The notes beneath the pieces are model-generated. The model did not search any database and was not told the DNA's origin. It was given only the letters and a program-made list of their open reading frames with translations. 13,329 nucleotides of DNA, from positions 1 to 13,329 of the forward strand of contig DDKN01000032.1 of the NCBI GenBank assembly GCA_002339725.1, written 5' to 3'. This stretch comes from Thiobacillus sp. UBA2597 (GTDB taxonomy: Bacteria > Pseudomonadota > Gammaproteobacteria > Burkholderiales > Thiobacillaceae). Shown here in pieces: positions 7,755 to 13,329 of this stretch (the first letter of the stretch is position 1; each line of letters starts with the position of its first letter). The position numbers were made by a program, and so were the translations under genes.

Positions 7755-7805
7755 GGTGGAAAAGCTGATGGACAACTCTCCGAGTTGTCCACGAGCTTTC
7801 CCACC
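7755..7805. repeat. 51-nt compound hairpin
   Basis: Outer arms 7755-7766 and 7794-7805 pair over 12 bp with one mismatch, then a 3x3 internal loop, then inner arms GGACAACTC (7770-7778) and GAGTTGTCC (7782-7790) around a 3-nt loop. TTGTCCACG at 7785-7793 and TTGCCCACA at 7806-7814 resemble DnaA boxes loosely. Candidate single-strand origin or oriV part. Confidence 0.7.
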
Positions 7806-7814
7806 TTGCCCACA

Positions 7815-7843
7815 GCCGCCCCGGGGTTTGCGTGGGGGGCGGC
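7815..7843. repeat. GC-rich hairpin sharing sequence with the 4862-4882 leader
   Basis: GCCGCCCC (7815-7822) pairs with GGGGCGGC (7836-7843). The segment 7821-7842 matches 4862-4882 (CCGGGGTTTGC then GGGGGGCGG) apart from a two-base difference between the two blocks. An AT-rich stretch (7856-7875) follows. Confidence 0.6.
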
Positions 7844-7942
7844 GGCCTGCGGCCGATCTATCTATATTTATTCTTGCCCTGAGTTAACCCGCTTCGCGGG
7901 AGTAAGAAGCCCGCTCGCTTCGCTCGCAGGCCCCACTGCCAA

Positions 7943-8046
7943 GAAACACACCCCACGCACTGCGCGCAGCCTTAAACCCGTCGAATCCCAGCATCGGCGC
8001 GGCTTCCGGCGTAACACGCCCGTGTTACTGCGCGGGGGTGTGTTTC
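7943..8046. other. Candidate origin of transfer (oriT) with two inverted nic-like motifs
   Basis: GAAACACACCCC (7943-7954) and GGGGTGTGTTTC (8035-8046) are perfect inverted arms; CGCGCAG (7963-7969) and CTGCGCG (8028-8034) add 7 bp. On the minus strand the left arm reads TGCGTGGGGTGTG (7959 to 7947), which as I recall matches the F plasmid nic region (TGCGTGGGGTGT, cut, GG). On the plus strand the right arm reads TGCGCGGGGGTGTG (8029-8042), preceded directly by a perfect hairpin GTAACACG/CGTGTTAC (8011-8028). A MobF relaxase, RHH protein and coupling protein are encoded just downstream, as around R388 oriT. Nicking of the minus strand between 7948 and 7947 would send the mobilization genes last, the usual order. 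Confidence 0.6.
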
Positions 8047-8148
8047 GGCGCTTCCCCGCTTCACTCCTTGTTTTCCACGTAACACAAAAAAATGTCCGCC
8101 CCTCGAACACATTAGCAGTGTGTTCCACAACGTGTTTGGAGGTGCTGC

Positions 8149-8346
8149 ATGGAAAACGAAATTGAGATTTTGCAACGGCGTATCGAAAAGGCAAAGGCGG
8201 CCCTGCGCGAAGCAAAGCGGCGCGAAAAGGAACGCGAGCAAAAGCGAGCATTTGATCTCGTCCGTCGTTCCGGTTTGACCTTGGCGGACCTTGAAAAATT
8301 GCTCTCGGGTGTGGGCAAAACCAACGTCGGCGAGGGCGAGAAATGA
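8149..8346 (+). CDS. Small charged coiled-coil protein, first gene of the mobilization operon
   Basis: Protein of 65 residues. Residues 1-35 are a highly charged helix with heptad-like pattern (IEILQRRIEKAKAALREAKRREKEREQKR), followed by a short segment, SGLTLADLEKLLSG (41-54), that resembles the tip of small nucleoid or relaxosome proteins. ATG at 8149 has a strong GGAGG six bases upstream. The stop overlaps the RHH gene start (ATGA), so the two are coupled. I do not recognise the family; a relaxosome accessory role is inferred from position only. Confidence 0.7.
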   Translation: MENEIEILQRRIEKAKAALREAKRREKEREQKRAFDLVRRSGLTLADLEKLLSGVGKTNVGEGEK

Positions 8347-8624
8347 ATCGACATCTCACCCTGCGCCTGGGGTCCGACGAACTGCTATTTCTTGATCGGC
8401 TTGCAAAAGAAAAAGGGGTCAGTCGATCGGAGATGCTGCGCCGGATTTTCATGCAGCAAGTCGCACTCACCGAGATAGAAAAATCCGTCGCCGCCATCGT
8501 CGATTCCCGCCTCGCCGCGCTGGGCGAGGCGCTTCAAAACTTGTCGCAAAAAATCGACCAAACGGCCAGCCGCGACGACCTCATCAAAGCGACCAATTTC
8601 TTAACCAAGGAGCTCAAGAAATGA
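8343..8624 (+). CDS. Ribbon-helix-helix relaxosome accessory protein (TrwA/TraY/MobC-like)
   Basis: Protein of 93 residues. The N-terminal 4-40 (HLTLRLGSDELLFLDRLAKEKGVSRSEMLRRIF) has the pattern of a CopG/Arc ribbon-helix-helix domain: a beta strand, then a helix, then a GVSRSEMLR turn and second helix. The rest is a predicted coiled coil (TEIEKSVAAIVDSRLAALGEALQNLSQKID). Small RHH proteins encoded directly upstream of coupling protein and relaxase genes (TrwA in R388, TraY in F) bind oriT, stimulate nicking and repress their own operon; the dyads at 8011-8028 and 8105-8125 are possible targets. It overlaps its upstream neighbour and its downstream neighbour by ATGA. Confidence 0.8.
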   Translation: MNRHLTLRLGSDELLFLDRLAKEKGVSRSEMLRRIFMQQVALTEIEKSVAAIVDSRLAALGEALQNLSQKIDQTASRDDLIKATNFLTKELKK

Positions 8625-8935
8625 CGTTGAAATCCTCGATCAACGACGCGATTTTCCGCTTCAAGTTGTACGTCGGTTCCGCAGCGCTCGGCGGCGGCGT
8701 CGCGGCTTTGCTTTGGTCCCTCCACCGTGCGGGCTGGCCCGACGCCGACATCATCCAGATTTTCCAGATCGTCCACCGCGTTTTTTCAAACGACCCGACG
8801 ACTGCATGGCTCATGGTCGGCTGCGGTGCGGGGCTGTCTTTTTGGCTCGCTTGGGCGCTCGTCGCCCGCCCCTGGCGCGGCGCCGAAGGCCCCCCACCTG
8901 CCGCGCGGGCCGGCAGCGTCAAAAAACCCTGGTGA
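8621..8935 (+). CDS. Two-TM membrane protein of unknown function
   Basis: Protein of 104 residues with two hydrophobic segments, about 16-34 (LYVGSAALGGGVAALLWSL) and 62-83 (AWLMVGCGAGLSFWLAWALVA), separated by a short soluble loop, and a basic, Pro-rich tail. It starts with AAGGAG eight bases upstream and overlaps the RHH gene stop. It lies between relaxosome and coupling-protein genes, so it may assist membrane docking of the relaxosome, but this is inference; I do not recognise the family. Confidence 0.7.
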   Translation: MTLKSSINDAIFRFKLYVGSAALGGGVAALLWSLHRAGWPDADIIQIFQIVHRVFSNDPTTAWLMVGCGAGLSFWLAWALVARPWRGAEGPPPAARAGSVKKPW

Positions 8936-8959
8936 TTGGTGATTCTTCGGAGGCTTGAA

Positions 8960-10633
8960 ATGTTGACCCTGTTTTTCCTTTTTCTTTCTGTCGCCAGCCT
9001 GGCCGGCTGGGCTTACATCTCCTTTTTTCATGAATCCCGTGGCCGCGATGGCGGCTGGTTTTGGCTGCGCCGCTTCCTCTCTGTTTCCTCGGTTGCTATG
9101 TTCATTTGCGCTGGTGGCGGGGTGAAAAGCCTCGCCGACCTGGGCGCCGCCTACCTCGTCGCCGCCCTGCTCGTCGGCGGCGCGATCGCAGCCTGGCGCT
9201 GGCTGCGCGGCGGGGGCGGCGACAGCAACCGCGACCACCTCCGGGGTCAGGCCCTGGCCTCGGCCGAGGCCGTGGCCCGCGAAATTGCCCGCTCGAAAAC
9301 CCCTGTGCGCCTTGAGATCGGCGGGGTCCCCATCCCCATCGAAGTCGAGGACCGGGGTTTCCTCCTCGCCGGCAGCCCCGGCACTGGCAAGAGCCAGGCG
9401 ATCACTCGGGCGCTCGACACCCTCAAGTCCGCCGGCCACCGTGCGGTGATCGCGGACGCCAGCGGCATCTTTTATAGCCGCTATGCCAGTCCGGGCGCTG
9501 GCGCTGCCTTGTTCAACCCCTATGACGCGCGTTCGGTGAACTGGTCCCCCCTGGCTGACATAACGTCCCCCGAAGACTGCGCCGCCCTGGCCCGCAGCAT
9601 CATCCCCGACGGCACCGGCGAAGCCGCCGAATGGAGCGGCTACTCCCAAACCCTGCTCGAAGCCGTCCTTGAGCACGTCTGGCACCAGGGCGGCACTACC
9701 GGCGACATGCTGCGCCTGGCGACTGCCGCCAGCGCCGACGAACTGCGCCAAACCCTGCCACCCGGCCCGGTCCATGCCCTTCTCGACCCATCGGCCGCCA
9801 AGATGCTCGGCTCTGTCCGCGCCATCGTCGGCACCCGGCTCAAACCCTTCTCCTCGCTCGACCCCGCCGCCGGCCACGACGCTTTCAGCATCCGCTCGTT
9901 CATCGAAAACGAAAGCGGCTGGCTTTTCGTCACGTACAAACAAAGCCAGCGCGATGCGATGCGGCCCTTGATTGCCGCCGCGATCGACATCGCCAGCCGC
10001 GCCGTGCTCGACCTGCCGCCGGCGCAGGGTGACCGGGCGTCGCAGCGGCGGACGTGGTTTGTGCTGGACGAATTGCCGTTGCTTGGCCGCATCTCGTCAC
10101 TCGTTACTCTGCTCACAAACGGCTCGAAGCACGGCGCCGCCGTCATTGCAGGGCTGCAAACTGTCGCGCAACTGCGAGAAACCTATGGCCACGATGCCGC
10201 CCAAACTATCCTTGCGACCCTGGGAACGTGGCTTACGCTGCGCGTAAGCGATACAGAGACAGCAGACTATATGTCGCGCGCGCTTGGCGACGAAGAAATT
10301 CGCCGCGTTGTGCAAAGCGGCGGCGAGAGCACGAAGTCCGGTGAAATCTTTGGGAAAAGCACAAGTGAAAGCTGGCAAGAGCAGTACCATGTGCAGCGCG
10401 TCGTCCTGCCCAGCGAGCTTCAAAACCTCCCCGACCTATGCGGCTACTTGAACATCGCCGGCCCGCTGCCCGCTTGCCCCGTGCGCCTGCCGCTGGCCGA
10501 GCGCCGCGAGCCCGTCGCAGAACCGTTCGTCCAGGCCGAACGGAAGCCGCTTGCCGCGCCGGCTGCGGCGCGGATCGAGGAAAAAGCGGCAGAAGCGGAA
10601 ACCCCGGTCTTCACGCTGGGGAGTGAAAACTAA
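8960..10633 (+). CDS. Type IV coupling protein (TrwB/TraD-like ATPase)
   Basis: Protein of 557 residues that pumps or delivers the relaxase-bound strand to a secretion channel. The N-terminus has hydrophobic segments at about 3-22, 38-55 and 62-80, which anchor it in the inner membrane. The soluble domain shows Walker A GSPGTGKS (138-145), DASGIFYSRY (167-176), FNPYDARSVNWSPL (185-198), Walker B WFVLDELPLLGRI (366-378) and GLQTVAQLRETYG (398-410), the order of the TrwB AAD-binding domain. The length is near TrwB (507), and the Pro/Ala/Glu-rich tail (about 510-557) is likely disordered. I chose ATG at 8960 because of GGAGG six bases upstream; a TTG at 8936 has no site. The stop overlaps the relaxase start (TAATG). 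Confidence 0.93.
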   Translation: MLTLFFLFLSVASLAGWAYISFFHESRGRDGGWFWLRRFLSVSSVAMFICAGGGVKSLADLGAAYLVAALLVGGAIAAWRWLRGGGGDSNRDHLRGQALASAEAVAREIARSKTPVRLEIGGVPIPIEVEDRGFLLAGSPGTGKSQAITRALDTLKSAGHRAVIADASGIFYSRYASPGAGAALFNPYDARSVNWSPLADITSPEDCAALARSIIPDGTGEAAEWSGYSQTLLEAVLEHVWHQGGTTGDMLRLATAASADELRQTLPPGPVHALLDPSAAKMLGSVRAIVGTRLKPFSSLDPAAGHDAFSIRSFIENESGWLFVTYKQSQRDAMRPLIAAAIDIASRAVLDLPPAQGDRASQRRTWFVLDELPLLGRISSLVTLLTNGSKHGAAVIAGLQTVAQLRETYGHDAAQTILATLGTWLTLRVSDTETADYMSRALGDEEIRRVVQSGGESTKSGEIFGKSTSESWQEQYHVQRVVLPSELQNLPDLCGYLNIAGPLPACPVRLPLAERREPVAEPFVQAERKPLAAPAAARIEEKAAEAETPVFTLGSEN

Positions 10634-13329
10634 TGGTCTGCTCTGTTTCTGCAATAAAAAGCAGTGGCGCGGCGTCGGCGTACTACTCGCAGACCGACGA
10701 CTACTACCGCGACGCCGGCCACGCCCCCACCGCGTGGGCCGGGCGCGGCGCCGAGGCCCTGGGCCTGCGGGGCGAAGTAAGCACCGCGCAGGCCGAGGCT
10801 ATGTTGCAGGGCCGCTTGCCCGACGGCGAGCGGGTGGGGGGCGACGACCACCGGCCGGGGTGGGATGCAACTTTCTCGGCACCGAAAAGCGTTTCCGTGG
10901 CCGCTTACGTCCACGGCGACCACCGCTTGATAGCCGCGCACGATGCGGCCGTGCGCGAGGCCATCGACTTTCTGGAGCGCGAAGCGGCGGCAACACGCAT
11001 CCGGGAAAACAACGAGATTCGCACAGAAGCAACGGGCAATCTTGTTATCGCAACGTATCGACATGACACGTCGCGAGAAGGCGAGCCGCAGCTTCACACA
11101 CACAGCGTCATCATGAACGTGACGCGCTCGGCGGACGGGCGCTGGCGCAGTTTGGAATCGAAACCGCTTTATCGTTTGCAGACAGAAGCCGGCGCAGTGT
11201 ACCGCGCCGCTCTCGCGCGCGAGTGCGAGCGCTTGGGCTACACAATCGAAAAGACGAAAGAGGGTAAGCATCCATCGTTTGAGCTGCGCGAAGTCTCGCA
11301 AGCCGAGCGCGAGCTATTCAGCACGCGCGCGAAGCAGGTGGAGGCGGAACTTGCAAAGCTAGGCAAGACCCGCGAAACAGCGACAGCGGAAGAAAAGCAG
11401 ATTGCTACGCTCAACACCCGGCAATCCAAGCAAGAGCTTGACCGCGCCAACTTGCTCAAGGAATGGCGCGAGCAAGCCCGCGCCGCCGGCATCGAGCCCG
11501 GTCCGCGTCCGGAGTCCCGCGAGATCGGGCGCGCAGAGTACGAGCGCCGCGCAGACGACGCAGTGCGCGATGCAGTCGCGCATCTGTCTGAGCGCGAGAC
11601 TCGCTTCACGTCAAAGCAAATCATCGCAGAAGCCCGCAAAATCGGCCTTGGCGGCATTGATGACAGGGACATCAAGCTCGCGATCGAACGCGCAGAAGCG
11701 CGGCACGATCTGGCGCGCACCACGACGCGCCAGTATGACGCAATCACTGGCCAGAAAACGGTCCAGGCCGGATACACGACGCGGGAAGCCCAGCAGACAG
11801 AGCTAAAGATGCTCGCCACTGCTGATCGTGCCGTCGGTACCGCGACGCCGGTGATGACGCGGGAAGCGGCGGATGCGGCTATTCGTGCCCAGGAGCAAAA
11901 AACCGGCCACCGCTTTAACGGCGCGCAAGTGCAAGCAACCCGCGCGGTGCTTGCGGGCCAGGACCGGATAGCATTGATCCAGGGTTATGCCGGCACTGCG
12001 AAAACAACGTCCGTGCTTGCCGCATCTTCCGAAGCCCTGCGGCAACAGGGCTATGAAGTGGTGGCCTTGGCGCCGACGCACAGCGCCGCGAAAACCCTCG
12101 GCGACAGCATTGGCGCGGAGTCGCAGACTGTCGCCAAGTTTCTCAACAGCCAGCACCAGCCCGCCGGCGGCCAACGCATCTACATCGTGGACGAAGCCTC
12201 GATGCTCTCCGCGCGCGATATGCAGAAGCTGCTTGAACGCACGCAGGACGGCCGCTTGATACTCGTTGGCGACGTGAAGCAGCTCGGCAGCGTGGAAGCC
12301 GGCGCGGCTTTTCGCCAGCTTCAGACGGAAAGTCGCTTGAGCACGCAGGTGCTCGACAACATCGTTCGGCAGAAAAACGAAGAACTCCGCGCCGCAGTCT
12401 ATGACGCGATCCGCGGCGATGCGCGCGGGGCTTTGGCAAAAGTAGAAGTGCGCGAACTGGAAACCCGCGAGCAGCGCGTCCAGGCCATCGCCCGCGACTA
12501 TGCCAGCTTTTCTCGCGCTGAGCGCGACAAGACGATCATCATCGCGCCCGGTCGCGACGACCGGCGCGAGATAAACGAAGCCGTGCGGGCTGAATTGAAG
12601 GCCCGTGGCGAGCTAGGCGAGGCCCGGACGATACAAGCCCTCGACCGGAAAGATTTGACGCGCCAGGCGGCTTCCAGGGCCGCCAGCTACCAGGTCGGCG
12701 ACCATGTGCAAGCCGGCCGCGATTACGAAAGCCTGGGCTTGAAAAAAGGCGAATCTGCCCGCGTCGTTGTCGTGGACGTGGACAAGAACAGGCTCACGCT
12801 TGAAAACGCGCGGGGCGAGCAAAAGCAGATCGACCCGTCGCGCTTCTCGAAGCTGCAAGCGTTTGAAGTGCGGCGGCTCGATGTTGCGGTCGGCGACCGG
12901 CTTGTGAACCGCGAGAACACCGACCGGCTCAAGAACGGCGCGGTGCTGCACGTCGAGAAGATCGACGACAAGCACATACACGCGCGCGACGCCGCCGGCA
13001 AGCTGCATAAACTCGGTGTCGCGGCACAGCACAAGCTAGACCACGGCTATGCACAGACAGCACACGAAGCCCAGGGTCGCACGTGCCAGAACGTGCTGAT
13101 TCATGGCGAGAGCAATCGAGTGAACTTGCAGACACAGCAAAACGCTTATGTCGCATTGTCACGCGCGGCTGACAACGCTCGCATCTACACCGACAGCCGC
13201 GAGCGGCTGGCGGAGCAGATCGAGCGCGAGAGCGGACAGAAAGAAACCGCGCTCGAACGCAGCAACCCCGAAAGCGAATTCGGAAATAGATTTCCGAAAG
13301 AGATTTCGGAAAGAGATTTCCGAAATGAC
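10633..13329 (+). CDS. MobF family conjugative relaxase-helicase (TrwC/TraI-like), right end open
   Basis: Direct translation from ATG at 10633 stays open to the last base (899 codons), so the C-terminus is outside the window; R388 TrwC is 966 residues. The TrwC relaxase domain carries the tyrosine clusters AYYSQTDDYYRD (Tyr17, 18, 24, 25), FSAPKSVSVA (81-90) and the metal-binding histidines His144, His155 and His157 (QLHTHS). The helicase part has Walker A GYAGTAKT (451-458), IVDEAS (518-523), VGDVKQLGSVEAG (545-557), the late motif GYAQTAHEAQGRT and YVALSRA. It nicks oriT, stays covalently bound to the 5' end and unwinds the strand. GGGGAG lies nine bases before the ATG, which overlaps the coupling-protein stop. 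Walker A has Ala456 where Gly is most common. The last 18 codons run through a 13-bp tandem repeat. Confidence 0.95.
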   Translation, partial: MVCSVSAIKSSGAASAYYSQTDDYYRDAGHAPTAWAGRGAEALGLRGEVSTAQAEAMLQGRLPDGERVGGDDHRPGWDATFSAPKSVSVAAYVHGDHRLIAAHDAAVREAIDFLEREAAATRIRENNEIRTEATGNLVIATYRHDTSREGEPQLHTHSVIMNVTRSADGRWRSLESKPLYRLQTEAGAVYRAALARECERLGYTIEKTKEGKHPSFELREVSQAERELFSTRAKQVEAELAKLGKTRETATAEEKQIATLNTRQSKQELDRANLLKEWREQARAAGIEPGPRPESREIGRAEYERRADDAVRDAVAHLSERETRFTSKQIIAEARKIGLGGIDDRDIKLAIERAEARHDLARTTTRQYDAITGQKTVQAGYTTREAQQTELKMLATADRAVGTATPVMTREAADAAIRAQEQKTGHRFNGAQVQATRAVLAGQDRIALIQGYAGTAKTTSVLAASSEALRQQGYEVVALAPTHSAAKTLGDSIGAESQTVAKFLNSQHQPAGGQRIYIVDEASMLSARDMQKLLERTQDGRLILVGDVKQLGSVEAGAAFRQLQTESRLSTQVLDNIVRQKNEELRAAVYDAIRGDARGALAKVEVRELETREQRVQAIARDYASFSRAERDKTIIIAPGRDDRREINEAVRAELKARGELGEARTIQALDRKDLTRQAASRAASYQVGDHVQAGRDYESLGLKKGESARVVVVDVDKNRLTLENARGEQKQIDPSRFSKLQAFEVRRLDVAVGDRLVNRENTDRLKNGAVLHVEKIDDKHIHARDAAGKLHKLGVAAQHKLDHGYAQTAHEAQGRTCQNVLIHGESNRVNLQTQQNAYVALSRAADNARIYTDSRERLAEQIERESGQKETALERSNPESEFGNRFPKEISERDFRND
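13276..13327. repeat. 13-bp tandem repeats (four units) at the 3' end of the relaxase ORF
   Basis: The units GAATTCGGAAATA, GATTTCCGAAAGA, GATTTCGGAAAGA and GATTTCCGAAATG follow each other without gaps; 13263-13275 may be a degenerate fifth. Neighbouring units make palindromes such as CGGAAATAGATTTCCG (13281-13296). The period is not a multiple of three, so the repeat is not conserved as a protein repeat. It may continue past the window edge. Confidence 0.8.

Larger units (their letters stand above)
7716..8148. other. Non-coding intermodule region (433 bp), candidate oriV/oriT
   Basis: No credible gene here: frames that cross it read through hairpins and lack ribosome sites. It separates the replication module from the mobilization operon and holds, in order, two strong hairpins, a GC-rich repeat, an AT-rich patch, CCCGC/GCGGG (7888-7900), the nic-like inverted pair, a GTAACAC word (8079-8085), and GAACACA/TGTGTTC (8105-8125) just before the first mobilization gene. 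The last words could be operator sites for the RHH protein. Confidence 0.7.
4574..13329 (+). mobile_element. Integrated mobile element (ICE/IME or integrated plasmid), left part
   Basis: From the tRNA 3' end to the right edge all genes are on the plus strand and belong to replication (RepA-like ATPase, RepB'-like primase) and conjugative transfer (RHH protein, coupling protein, MobF relaxase). Genes overlap by ATGA or are a few bases apart, with repeat-rich control regions between modules. No integrase, type IV secretion or cargo genes are visible in this stretch. The right end is outside the window. Confidence 0.8.

Noticed and set aside
7785..8165. Plus-strand frame of 126 codons across the intermodule region
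   Set aside because: It crosses several hairpins and the oriT candidate, lacks a ribosome site and reads like non-coding sequence.
7868..8497. Minus-strand frame of 209 codons across the oriT candidate
   Set aside because: It overlaps the small mobilization genes on the opposite strand and the hairpins; composition is not protein-like.
8786..9943. Minus-strand open frame of 385 codons opposite the coupling protein
   Set aside because: The coupling protein has full Walker motifs and family order; the opposite frame is Gly/Ala-rich shadow sequence.

Overview
The window suggests a GC-rich proteobacterium. The chromosomal genes (PolX, Uup-type ABC-F ATPase, DksA/TraR-type zinc-finger protein, PrxQ-like peroxiredoxin) and the style of the mobile genes fit a beta- or gammaproteobacterium, and I lean to beta, but the sequence alone does not fix the taxon. 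The window has two parts that meet at a tRNA gene.

Region 1 (1-4497) is ordinary chromosome, with all genes on the minus strand. A PrxQ/Bcp-like membrane-anchored peroxiredoxin is followed 23 bp later by a small DksA-like protein and a clear intrinsic terminator. Next come uup and, 38 bp after it, polX, which runs off the left edge. A complete tRNA-Arg(CCU) with encoded CCA lies at 4498-4573 on the plus strand.

Region 2 (4574-13329) reads as the left part of an integrated mobile element (ICE, IME or integrated plasmid) sitting against the 3' end of the tRNA, with all genes on the plus strand. It starts with a repeat-rich control region and a sigma70-type promoter. A tightly overlapping replication operon follows: HTH/AT-hook protein, small sigma-like HTH protein, then a RepA-like hexameric helicase/ATPase. 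An array of nine CTCCAAA words comes next, then a RepB'-like (IncQ type) primase. A 433-bp non-coding region full of hairpins carries a candidate origin of transfer. A second tightly packed operon follows: coiled-coil protein, ribbon-helix-helix protein, two-TM protein, TrwB/TraD-type coupling protein, and a MobF (TrwC/TraI) relaxase-helicase that is still open at the right edge.

The element therefore combines an IncQ-like replication module (helicase plus primase, no recognisable RepC) with an R388/F-like MobF transfer module. No integrase and no mating-pair-formation genes are visible; if present they lie beyond the right edge. The most interesting signals are non-coding: an inverted pair of F-like nic motifs around a perfect hairpin (7943-8046), a 52-bp perfect inverted repeat with one copy before and one copy inside the primase gene, the CTCCAAA array, the left-end GGTGAC and 10-bp repeats, and a 13-bp tandem repeat array at the 3' end of the relaxase ORF.
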